Below the pieces are notes generated by a model. The model was not told where the DNA came from, did not search any database, and was given only the letters and a program-made list of their open reading frames with translations. Below, piece by piece: positions 49,284-59,119 of a stretch of 64,000 nt of DNA. The DNA lies in contig JAGTJM010000015.1 of assembly GCA_020747015.1 (NCBI GenBank), forward strand, positions 558,001-622,000, read 5' to 3'. Position 1 is the stretch's first letter. Each line of letters starts with the position of its first letter. The DNA comes from Pyrenochaeta sp. MPI-SDFR-AT-0127 (Eukaryota > Ascomycota > Dothideomycetes > Pleosporales > Cucurbitariaceae). The translations under genes were made by a program, and so were the position numbers.

Positions 49284-50254
49284 ATGTTCTCTCCTGCGAT
49301 CGGGAGAGTCGCCCGCTCGGCGAACACCTTCTCTGCGGCCCCGGCCAGTTGTCTTGTCCGCGCTGCGCTGAACACTTCGCAGCAGCCAGCATACCGGCCG
49401 AGTCACCAACGGCGCTTGTCATCATCAAAACCCTCAACACCACCAAACAACAAGAAGAAGCCTGCAGAGATTGAGCAAAATGCTGCGGCGGAGCTCCAGG
49501 GCTCAGAGGCAAGAACAAAAGGCGCAGGAGAAATGTTGAAGGAGCCATCGACGGCAACCTCTGGCAACAATATACCTATGGTACCGCCTACTAATCACTT
49601 GCGGGAAGATGGTGAGTTGCAACATTGACGCATCTGTGTAATATGTGCTAACACCCTGTAGATGTGAAGTTGTCAGCCTTCTTCGGCCTCCATCGCCCCA
49701 TTTCTATCCAGAATTCATTCCCAGGCGTCGTACCAATTGATGAATTCAACGCCATCTTCGACCTGTATAAGCCGAACGATGCCGAAAGCATACAACGAAC
49801 GAAGACCATACTGGGCGGTTACTTACAACGAATGTATGCCGAAATTGACGCACAAGAGGAGCAGCGAGCAGACGCAGCGCAACCCCAGGTGGAGGTTTAT
49901 CATCTAGATAGTCTTCCAACACAGCAGAGTGTAGAGAATTGGGCAGCTCGCCTTGTTCCATTTTCGCCTCCATCTGCACCAGTACCTTACAACCCGCTAG
50001 CGACTGAGCCTGAAGGTGAGGCATACTCTGCCTACGATGTTTCTGCTACCATCAACCAACGCATAACCGAGGTTCCGCTGCCTTCTCCTCAGGCACACAA
50101 GCCGGCGACTTTCCGCGAACATGTTGCGCAGCGGCGTTACGGTATGCTCTTGATTAGCGTGAAGAGGCAACGGAAGCTGAAGATGAAGAAGCACAAGTAC
50201 AAGAAGCTGATGAAGAGGACGAGGTTGTTGCGACGGAAGTTGGATAGAACATAG
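49284..50254 (+). CDS. COX24: Mitochondrial small-subunit ribosomal protein mS38 / Cox24 (AURKAIP1 family), 2 exons
   Basis: 306 residues from exons 49284-49611 and 49662-50254 (50-nt intron, GTGAGT donor, CTAAC branch site). The N-terminus (MFSPAIGRVARSANTFSAAP, then RRLSSSKPS) is Arg/Ser-rich and lacks acidic residues, as expected for a mitochondrial presequence. The last 35 residues (MLLISVKRQRKLKMKKHKYK and the Lys/Arg-rich run after it) form the short basic C-terminal domain that defines mS38/Cox24/AURKAIP1. This domain contacts rRNA in the mitoribosome, and in yeast it affects COX1 mRNA processing and translation. The middle (about 110-260) has a moderately conserved segment (KLSAFFGLHRPISI, then PIDEFNAIF) and is variable elsewhere. 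Family assignment rests on the C-terminal block and is strong. Confidence 0.92.
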
Positions 50255-51339
50255 TAGACGCATAGCGATGGCGTTATGGGTATTGCATTGCTGAGTCAAT
50301 GGGCTGACAGGGCCGATGGATATCGACGCTGCGACCGATATTGTTTGTCAATCTCGTGTGCGCGTGTGTATTGCGTGATTCTCGATGACCAGCAGTACCG
50401 TGTCCTTGACGGCCCGCCACCCTGCGACTCGGTTTTCGGAAGGCATTATGAACATCCTCAGCTCACTCTTGAATTTTTTTGCGCATTTCCTGGTGCTACT
50501 TGGCATAGTCTTTTCGGCTGTACACGGCGCCTGGCGAGACAGTCGCCTTTTCATCCCCAATAGCAGCACCCGTCATCCTTATCCGCGCGTCTTGTCCCTG
50601 CATTATGTTTTGTCCGCAAATCTCGCTGTTTACTTGCTCATCGCATCTCCCCATGTGTAATGTAACAGACCTCGGAACGCATTGATGTTCCTCCGTGTCT
50701 ACAGACGTGCCGTGGCGGCTATAGTCCTCGTGAGGTGTGGTGCGGTGCCATGAAACCCTACCGCGACTGGTGCTGTCGCAACACCCCGAATTTCAGTCAT
50801 CGGCAACATCAACGCCATGAATCGGTGCCCTGCAACGAAGCCTTATCAGCCATCAGCTAAGGCGTACCGAAGTCGCAGCCCGCAAATCAAACGTTCCAGA
50901 GCGCTCAAAATCGCATGACGCCTTGGCAGGAACACTCCTACTCATCATTTTGCTGCGATTCCACTGCTTGCCGGAGTGCTCGGCGCACGTTCATGGAGGG
51001 CAAGACAGCCCTGTCTGCATGGTTTGACACAGGGAGGACGGTCCTTGTGATCATCCTGGTCACGGCGCCTACATGCTGGTGAATCTTGAAGAAGTGAAGA
51101 CTGTGCATTGAGATATAAAAGCCTGGGTATCGCTCACCTTTAGAAGACCAGCAACTTCGACGCACTCGGCAGTAGCAATCACTTCAGTCTTTCTTTCGCT
51201 TTTGTCACTTTTCGCATCTTTCCATTCATTACATTCTACACGCCCAGGTCGGCATCATTAAACAACAAAGAGCTAGTCTCATCATTCGCTATTTACCTTA
51301 ACGTCTAACGACTATTTCGATTGTTTATACTTTGACAAG
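50255..51339. other. Intergenic, with TATA-type promoter at its right end
   Basis: No gene was recognised. A 91-codon plus-strand frame at 50385 has one hydrophobic stretch but falls in the probable 3' UTR of the mS38 gene. The right end holds the TATA box and CT-rich leader of the Asn/Gln-rich secreted protein gene. Confidence 0.5.
51113..51120 (+). promoter_or_regulatory. TATA box of the Asn/Gln-rich secreted protein gene
   Basis: ATATAAAA, about 220 bases before the start codon at 51340. It is followed by a CT-rich tract (about 51179-51230) of the type that surrounds transcription starts of highly expressed fungal genes. The arrangement suggests strong or regulated transcription. Confidence 0.5.
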
Positions 51340-52689
51340 ATGGTGTCTAAGACTTTTATCATTGCGGCCATTATTGCCTACGTTGAGGCACGCTTCGGTC
51401 AGGAACAAGTTCCTATCGCTGCTATCGGCGCCGTTCAGGGTGGTGCCGCTGGCGCCGCGGCCACCATTGCTGGAGCGGCTATCTCTGACCTCTTGGGAGG
51501 AGCGAACTCTTGTGCTAAGGTAAGCTCCTAGCCCTAGACTCAAGAACATGAATGGACTATGGACTAACATGAGTAGCTCACACGTGCTGACCAAGTCTTC
51601 ACTGAACTTGGTGGCGGAGCTGATGCCCTCGCTGCTGCCATTGGTCTAGTTACTGCTGAGAAGAACACCAACCCCTTCGTCAACGGCAATGTTCAGAATG
51701 TTTGCGGTGACCCAGCCCTTCCTGCCACCCCTGAGCTCCGTGGTATCACACCTCTCATCGACCCTGATGTCGACGCTGGCGGTGCCGCTGCCGCTCTCAG
51801 CCAAAGCAGTGCTGCAAACCCGCTCGCTGCTGATGGCTTGAGTGTGTTTGATCTCATGGATCAGGCTGGATTGGGCAACCTCGTTGTGAGCCAGAATGGT
51901 GCCGGTGGAGCTGCGGCTGCTGGAGGCGCCCAACAGGGAAACCAGCAGGCCAACAACAACAACCAGCAAGCTGCCAATAACAACAATCAGCAAGCCGCCA
52001 ACAACAACAATAACCAGCAGGCCGCCAACAACAACAATAACCAGCAAGCCGCCAACAACAACAATAACCAGCAAGCTGCCAATGACAACGCTGCTGCGGT
52101 CTGCGACGCCGCAAATGCAAACCAGAACCAAAATGCCGCTGCCGGAAACGCCAACAATCAGCAAGATGCTGCTGCCGGTAACAACCAGCAAGATGCTGCC
52201 GCTGGAAACGCCAACAACAACCAGCAAGCCGGTAACAATAACAACAATAACAACAACAACAATAATAATGACCAGGCTGCCGCTGGTGGTCAAGCTGCTG
52301 GCGCAGGAGGCGCAGACTTTGGCCTCTGTACTCCTACCATCACCTTCCAAGGAGGCGAAGGTAACCGTCCAGACACCGAATTCACCTTCCAGATTGCCGA
52401 CCCTGTTGCTCGTGGTGGCCAGGGAGAAGCCTTGAACCCCAACATCATCACCAATGCTCTTTGCAACCAGCTCACCAATGTTTGCGAGGCAAACGCTGCT
52501 GCTATTGCTGTTTGTGAGGACGCTAAGGCACAGGTTGAGGCTGCTGGTACACGTGATAAGAGTACCGCTGATCTGTTCAACTCTGCCGTTGGATTCGCTG
52601 GTGCGGTTACCAACCCTGCTGGTGGGCCAGAGAACCCACCTGCTGCTGCTGGTGCGAGGAAGATGAGGAGAGGTCTTCGCTCGTTGTAG
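51340..52689 (+). CDS. Secreted Asn/Gln-rich repeat protein, 2 exons
   Basis: 430 residues from exons 51340-51519 and 51577-52689 (57-nt intron with a GACTAAC branch site). The first 18 or so residues (MVSKTFIIAAIIAYVEARFG) form a plausible signal peptide, followed by an Ala/Gly-rich segment. A conserved-looking module (LTRADQVFTELGGGADALAA, then EKNTNPFVNGN, VCGDPALPATPELRG and LIDPDV) resembles a family of secreted proteins widespread in filamentous ascomycetes. From about residue 180 to 295 the chain is Asn/Gln/Ala repeats, including three tandem AANNNNNQQ units and a run of about 12 Asn near 280. A C-terminal module (DFGLCTPTITFQGGEGNRPD onward) contains four of the cysteines. The C-terminus ends in basic residues (ARKMRRGLRSL) and has no GPI signal. 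Its role is unknown, and a cell-wall, adhesive or effector function is inference. Confidence 0.85.
51940..52083. repeat. Asn/Gln-coding minisatellite with three exact-frame 27-bp units
   Basis: Units at 51994-52020, 52021-52047 and 52048-52074 are essentially identical 27-bp copies encoding AANNNNNQQ (they differ only in a CAG/CAA Gln codon). Shorter degenerate copies lie on either side. Unit length is a multiple of three, so copy-number change keeps the frame. The near-identity of the copies points to recent expansion. Confidence 0.85.
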
Positions 52690-54126
52690 AGTTCAATGCT
52701 GACCGCAATGACAAATGCATGAGCCGAGGAGGAGAGAAACGAGAAGAGCTGAAAAGAGAATAAAAGTGGAATGATTGGTGGCCTTGAGATATAGATAGGC
52801 GGATGAACGATGGAGTTCTTTGCTATACGCTTACGGACTTTTTATGTAGGAATTTCTTTTCTCGATCTGTTGAGGATCAGTGTGTACAAATACATGGCCT
52901 TCTGGCACGGTACGAATATGACAATCAAAGAACAACACCATTGCTGGCCTTTTCCCTAAGATTCAATTTCAAGTGAGGCTTCTCAGTCACCCAGTCTTTT
53001 CTATATTATAACACCTCCTATGCCAATAGTTAGTCTTCCAACCGAGACCTGTGGCTTGCACAGTAGCGTGTCGGAATGCTAGGCATTTGGGATACTTCAG
53101 TCATTGGTTGGAAGCAAGTCCAAGCGGTGAGTGCATCCGAATTCGGTAGTAGCTCTGTGTTGACACATGGTGGAAGATGGTTACATAAGATCTACTGCAC
53201 AGGGTCAATCTGACTCAGGATCATAGGATGCAAGTCGGAGCAGAAACTCGATGCGTCCGCCTACTTCGTCCGTCTGAATCTTGGCTCTTACACCAAAAAA
53301 CCAAGGTACATCAGCCTCCATCTATTGAGTCGCTAATCTGGCCATGAAACTCCCGCTCTCCCTTCAATGCAACACATGCATAAGAGAAGACAGGCCTTCA
53401 AACCTCGGGCTGCAACATCCGGTGGCTAAAATCCCCAAATCAAATGTTGACGATGTGTTATACAATATGTGCCTATATAACGATAAGACGGGATATCCCT
53501 GTCTCGCGTGCTGTTCCCGCAGACCCTCGCTGCCTATGGGGGAAACCATAGTGTCGGGTCGAAAGGGGTCAGCGACTGCGGGACGAAAGTTTGTTCAGGT
53601 AGCTTGAACTTAAGATTGTAAGCTATGGGGCGGGAACACCGGGATGTGTTCCTTCGGGGAATTTGACCAGTCTCAAACCTGAGTGAGAGTCCTGTTCTTC
53701 AAAACACTGGTATCACAGGTTTGCCAGCTGGACAAGGAGAAAAGGAGGCGCAACATGGGCCTTGATAACATCGTGCTGTGGAAGCTGACGGCTCGACAGG
53801 GGTAAGCGAGTGTATCGTGAAAGATATGTACGCCGAGACGTGTGTCGATATTGAAAATGCGTGGTATGTACGCCACGCTCCATACGCGGCTGCAAAATTA
53901 AGGTTTTCCCATGTCTGCACAGATCGCGAGCAAAGGATGGGGCCATGATGCAGGCAAGGGGTCGATAAGGCAAGTTATTGATATTCTGCAGTTGGCAACG
54001 CCCTCAAGCTTTATCCACTGGTCTTGGTGGAAGCATGATATGTTACCAGATTTCCAACAAGAGAGTGATCCTTTCCATAATACTGTTCGCGGTTTGAATG
54101 CTTCAATTTGTCACTACAGAGATTAA
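52690..54126. other. Intergenic between convergent genes
   Basis: 3' flanks of the Asn/Gln-rich gene (+) and the GPI-type surface protein gene (-). AATAAAA near 52758 could be part of a polyadenylation signal. The plus-strand frame at 53344 resembles nothing known. Confidence 0.45.
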
Positions 54127-57100
54127 TCATAAAGCACCTGTCCCCGCCAGATCGAAAGCGAGCACAAAGATAATGGCCTCCAGCACCCATAGTGAACTGC
54201 GACCGAATGTCCAGGCGGAGCTTACTCCACTCGTGCCCGTCATGGGTTGATTTCCTGGTGCTGCGGATGGCCCCTGCTCTTCTACACTGACACTAGTACG
54301 TGCCCAGGCTGGATGGTCCGCTTGAGGTCTTGGAAATGGCGAAGTCGTGGTCATATCGAGATATTCGCGATCCATAATAGCGCTACCTGATATGACTTTC
54401 GTTCTTCCTCCGACCACGGTGGTGTGTCCATTTGGGAGTGTGGACGTAAACCCCCCGAGTACAACGGTGGCAACGCCAGTAGCAGGTATTGTGAAGGTCT
54501 GACCATCTACCGCTATCAACTTCGAAAGACTTGTAGTCTGTGCACGCTCGAGCGTGAACGAAGACTTTCCATCGACGATGGCAGCCGTGCCGTGTGGATC
54601 AAGATACACAACATTACCGCCGATTGTAGTTGTTTCACCATTGAGTTGGGTGGTCGTGGTTCGATCGATAAAAACAGTACCACCAGGGACCAAAGTCTGG
54701 CCATCAATGACGAACCGGCCTACTGAATCTGCAGTGTATGAATCGCCATCTAATCTGAGCATGAACGGTGGTAATTTGGGAAGAAGAGTAGGTTGAGCAG
54801 ACGAAATCCGGAGGGTAGAGCTTCCGTTGACAATGATTTGTGTGCCTTGGGGATCAAGGAAAACGTACACACCACCTATGACAGTGCTTTGCAAATTCTC
54901 AAGTGTAGTGGTTGTGCCTCCAACTGTGATGCCATGGCCTGGCCTCAATGTCTCAGTGTTTATGACAAGGGCGAAATTTCCTTGCGCATTGGCCGAGACA
55001 AACATCGGGGTTGGAAAACTGTTCAGACGGCTATCTTGGATCGGTTTGGCAGATTCGACTAGATGGCTGTCATGATTCTGGATTGACACATCGTCTAATG
55101 GATGTTCCTTGGGGCTATGGGCATCGCCAGTATCAGGTATCCATGTGGGAAAGAGTGTCGTGATTTGTTCCTTCTCGTGAGGCATCAAAGCCGGACGCAG
55201 TGTAACTACTATTGGAGCAAAGCTCGGGGGGTTGGCAGCAGTACTTGTTGGCTTCGGAATCAGATTCGGTTGTCGAATCCAAGAGGGCAAGAGTTCATCT
55301 GGAATCACGATATTTGGAGTGCTTGTAGAAGTCGGCCCAGGGAGCATGGGAGGCCCACTACCAGGAGAAGGGTTCACTGATGGCGTGAACAAGTCTGCTG
55401 ATGATACAGCTGTCGGGACAAGTTGCCGCCCGGGACGAAGAGTTTTTGGTGGATCATGAAAGCCACCGCCGTAAGCCGGTGTACAGGATGCCCACCCTGG
55501 GTCGAGTGCTCGAACTCGTGATGGGACTTCAATACTATTACAGTGTTAGAAAATATCTCAACGTATCTGGTATCAGAGTACATTTAGTCACTACAAGTAT
55601 ACGCTTTTCCATGTAAAAGTCACACACAGGTCTAGGACCCACTTACTATGGGTGGCATGGATCTGATATGAACGTCATTAAATATTTGTGAGATCTGCAC
55701 GCGAACCTTGGCCTCACCTGCTGTCATCCAGTACATGAACGGAAAGTCTGGATTGTAGAAGTATCCAGGCAATGTAGAACAATCCTGATGAAGATCTGCA
55801 AAGGTCATTCGCCGCGTTATCGTAGTCGAGAGGAACCAGCCTCCTCCACTACACGAACTGTGAATTTGTAAATGGCTCAATGTGCTGATCTCTTCTGCAT
55901 CAAACGCAAGGGTAGTAGAGAAGACAACCTGAAAGTGTGAGTGTCTTCATATCGGCAATTAAAGGCTTCACAACTTACTGGACCGACAGGTCCGCAAGAG
56001 TTCCAACCTCGGAGAGAAGTCATTGCTATGTAAACGCTTGGGGAGATACTATTGCAATTTCGTAAGCGCATCGCGGTGGAAGAGATAGTATAGCTCTCTT
56101 ACAAAGTAAAACCTTCCTCATTGACATAGCTTTCGGGTGTACCAGGCACCGCGCCAATATTTTCGAGGGAAGGTACACTCCCAGAAGCAGCCGTTACCTG
56201 ATCTTGCCAATAGAATATATTCAATTGCTTCAAACGCATCGTGCATGCTCCACAGCAGGGCTCTTCGCGACGCACCACGTTATCGGCCGTTCCGTTCCCT
56301 ATTTCAATGAGTAACTTAAATGGACTCTCGTATAGAGCTTGCTTACAAGACATAGTCAAAGTTTCGAGGGGACCAAATCCCGTAACAGTAACTCCATCCC
56401 AGGAAATGTTCATGATGGTCAGAGTCGTCGTCATTGTGGGTATTGGTCCTGTATAAGCATCGAACTCTGAATATAATGAAGAGCGACAATATTGGGCAAG
56501 ACAGCGATCTTCGTAATAATAGTACCACTGGTCCTTAGGCCAGGCGGTTTCGTAAGCACAGCCTGATAAGTCTAAGATTTTGGGCGAGAGGCCAGAGGCA
56601 TACGAGGTGACAGGACAAGATAGAGCACTTCCTGTGGAGCTGGCGGACAAAGATGACGAAGATGACGAAGATTCTGAGACAGAATAAGCGATACTAGCTG
56701 TAGACATGCTTGTGTTTGTCGAGGGGGTGGTTCTAGTTGAATTTAACACTCTCAGCAGTGAAGTATCTAAAGTAGTCCTTGTTGCAGACTCAATCTTCCT
56801 GAAGGTAGTATTGACTGAAAGAGCTACTGAACGATTTATTGTCTCGATTGCCGCAATTCCTAATCTAAAAACATCGGTTGTGTAAGTCGATGTTCGAGAG
56901 AGCTCAGGACCAGAGCGCGACGAAGCATCCAAGGTAACACTCGCAATAGTGCTGCTACCAGAAGTCAAGGCCATATCGAAGATCGTTTGGGGCACATGGT
57001 CCTTGCTCGGGAGCGTTGTCGCTCCTACTGCGATGATTACACTAGATGAGTTTGTCCATTGGGCAAGCCCATGTCTTGTGGATCTGGTCTCTGAAAGAGA

Positions 57101-57259
57101 TATTGAAATGGTTTGGCTGGTCGTAGGTGTAAGAAAAATTGATCTTGACGGTGAAAAAGTAGCATTTACAGCCAAAGAAGAGCTCGAGGTGCCATAGGCA
57201 TAACCTGTTACGCAGAACGTTAATATGACAATAACGCGTAGCCTGGAAGAGATTTGCAT
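54127..57259 (-). CDS. Large secreted Ser/Thr-rich surface protein, probably GPI-anchored, 4 exons
   Basis: Exon 1 (57259-56103) starts with a signal-peptide-like MQISSRLRVIVILTFCVTGY. It continues as a Ser/Thr-rich, probably glycosylated region and then a Cys-containing module (CAYETAWPKDQWYYYYEDRC, CCGACTM). Exons 2 (56048-55979) and 3 (from 55928) follow in phase, ending in a segment with CSGGGWFLS and LPGYFYNPDFPFMYWM. Exon 4 (to 54127) has VPSRVRALDPGWASC, a Pro-rich linker, then repeated Gly/Thr beta-type units such as IDGQTLVPGGTVFIDRTTTT, and a C-terminal hydrophobic tail (SLWVLEAIIFVLAFDLAG) suited to GPI attachment. The exon 3-4 junction is unresolved. An in-phase model uses donor GTGAGG at 55717 and acceptor AAG at 55527 (945 residues in total). 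The strongest donor, GTAAGT at 55646, is out of phase with the available acceptors. This architecture is common in Dothideomycete cell-surface proteins. The exact function is unknown. Confidence 0.75.
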
Positions 57260-58066
57260 GGTTGAGTATTTTTAGTAGGCTCTTTTAGACAGAGAAGTAC
57301 AGCCTGCCTTCTTGTAGGGCCCCCCTTGAGAGCGAAGGTTCTTCCATTTGCAGGCCCCACCGAGGCGTGCAGTGCAGAAAGCCATGTGTTGCGCTATCGC
57401 GAAGTGCCTGCTACTTCCGTGATAATCCCATAAGGCTGTCCATTGGCGACTCGGAATTCTTTCTAATAGCAGCTTCTAGACATTGCCATACTCGACTCTG
57501 ATCGAGCTTTGCCCATTTTATACTGGCGCTCGATGGTCACCGAACAAGGTTGCTAGCCAATCATGACCAGGAATAGCCGCACTAGTCCTTTGTGAGCCTT
57601 ACCACAGCTGGTTATACGATGATGACTGAGCAATTAGGCTTCTGCAGCAAGCCAAAATTAGCAGAGTTCTTCGTCAGAGGCGGGTTGATATTCACGTTGA
57701 AGATCGATTGCCAGCTTGAGTTTTCCCGCTCACATCCTGATTAGGTTTCCTTTTGACTTGTACCTGAGCTATGGGTGGTTGACGATCTGCGTCAGAGAGC
57801 GGCAAAGGGCCAATGAGACCAAAAGAACTCAGGTGTTTTACGCGAAGAATGGTTCATGGTAACCAAGTCCTAACGTGGAGCGCTCTGTTGACAAATGACA
57901 CAAGAATTTCATCTGTGGCTTTGATTTCGACTATTAAATGCTCTTCGTAAACAATTCCTCGATAACTCCAGGCCCCAGGCAATGTATCATGAATAATATG
58001 AGCCAATTATCGTCTCCAATTCTGCCACAATGACGCAAATGCAATCCCTTGTTATCGCTACGTCGC
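57260..58066. other. Intergenic, promoter region
   Basis: Upstream region of the GPI-type gene and 3' flank of the PEP-mutase-family gene. Apart from the TATA candidate I see nothing. Confidence 0.45.
57515..57522 (-). promoter_or_regulatory. TATA box candidate for the GPI-type surface protein gene
   Basis: TATAAAAT on the minus strand, about 256 bases before the start codon at 57259. The distance is similar to that of the TATA box of the Asn/Gln-rich gene. Confidence 0.4.
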
Positions 58067-59119
58067 TTATGCTCCATTTTGATAAGATGTGCCTCCAGCT
58101 TGGACATCAAAGTCCACCAGTTCATCCAGCCCGCACACTTGAAATAGCTCTCTCGGACCATACCTTCTCCCATCCTTCTCGTAACTGTCCACATTTCCAG
58201 TCTCCTTGAGCTGCCGCACCGCTTTTTGGACCGCAGGATATACCATCTCGAATGCAAGGCAAGGGAAAATGGCAAGCTTGTATCCCACTTCTTTGCACTC
58301 CTTGACCCCAAGATCGGGAGACACGCCACCCGGAACGTTGTTGAATAGACAAGGAGTCGGTGCGAGGTCTCTGCACGCGTTTTCTGCTTCTTCTCGTGAA
58401 TTTACACCTTCAAGGAATGCGACTTCTGCGCCTTCAGTGATGGCAGCTCTGAGCCGTGTGATAGCCTCGTCGTATCCCCGACCTTGCAGCGCGTCTGTCC
58501 TCGCAATAATCACAATATCACCGCTGGATTGCTCTCTAGCTAGTGCTGCTGCCCGAATTCGGCTCGCATATTCTTGGACTCCGACCAGTTGCTTCCCCTT
58601 AAGATGCCCGCAGCGCTTGTTGACTACTTGGTCCTCGATATGCAGACCAGCGACGCCAGCGCGAATGTACTGGGTGACGGTACGGCCAACCATTATGGCG
58701 CCGCCATAACCTGTGTCGGCGTCTGCAATCAGTGGGACAGAGGGATCTATATTAGCGATCATGGAGGCGTTGGCAAGCATGTCATTAAGGGTAGCGATGC
58801 CCATGTCGGCCATGCCTAAACGAGACATTGTGGTTCCTGCGCCAGTCTGTCTTAATGTTAGTCATGAGTTTCATGTTTCGACAGCGAAAATGGGAGTCAG
58901 TGTTATATTATGGAACGTAGAGGCAGAATAACGATGTGGTTACATGAAGCTTACCATATACAAGCAATCAACCCCTTCTCTTAACGCAATCCGTGCTGTA
59001 AAACCATCATACACACCCGGACACGCAATGAACTTCTCCGGATCCGCCAACATGTTCCTCAACTTCTCGACAGCTGTCGCTCTCCTCCCTCCTCCATTAC
59101 TTGCGCCCACTGAACCCAT
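58067..59119 (-). CDS. Isocitrate lyase / PEP mutase superfamily enzyme (oxaloacetate hydrolase- or methylisocitrate lyase-like), 2 exons
   Basis: A 314-residue single-domain (beta/alpha)8 enzyme that should cleave or form a C-C or P-C bond next to a 2-oxo acid, using Mg2+. Exons are 59119-58955 and 58846-58067 (108-nt intron, GTAAGC donor). Exon 1 gives the family start (RNMLADPEKFIACPGVYDGF) and the strand GVDCLYM. Exon 2 begins TGAGTTMSRLGMAD. Signature residues are the metal-binding DADTGYGG (97-104), ED at 126-127, and the isocitrate-lyase-type catalytic KRCGH (132-136). VIIARTDALQGRGYDEAI and EVAFLEGV follow, as in oxaloacetate hydrolase and carboxyphosphonoenolpyruvate mutase-like members. 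Substrate cannot be told from sequence alone. The length excludes true glyoxylate-cycle isocitrate lyase (about 540 residues), and no mitochondrial presequence is evident. Confidence 0.9.

Noticed and set aside
50385..50660. Possible 91-residue protein with one hydrophobic segment
   Set aside because: It lies in the expected 3' UTR of the mS38 gene, no homology was recognised, and other frames overlap it.
51646..52350. 234-codon minus-strand frame with very hydrophobic Val/Ile runs
   Set aside because: It is the reverse complement of the AAC/CAG Asn/Gln repeat, which reads as GTT/CTG/TTG. It could mimic a membrane protein but is a shadow.
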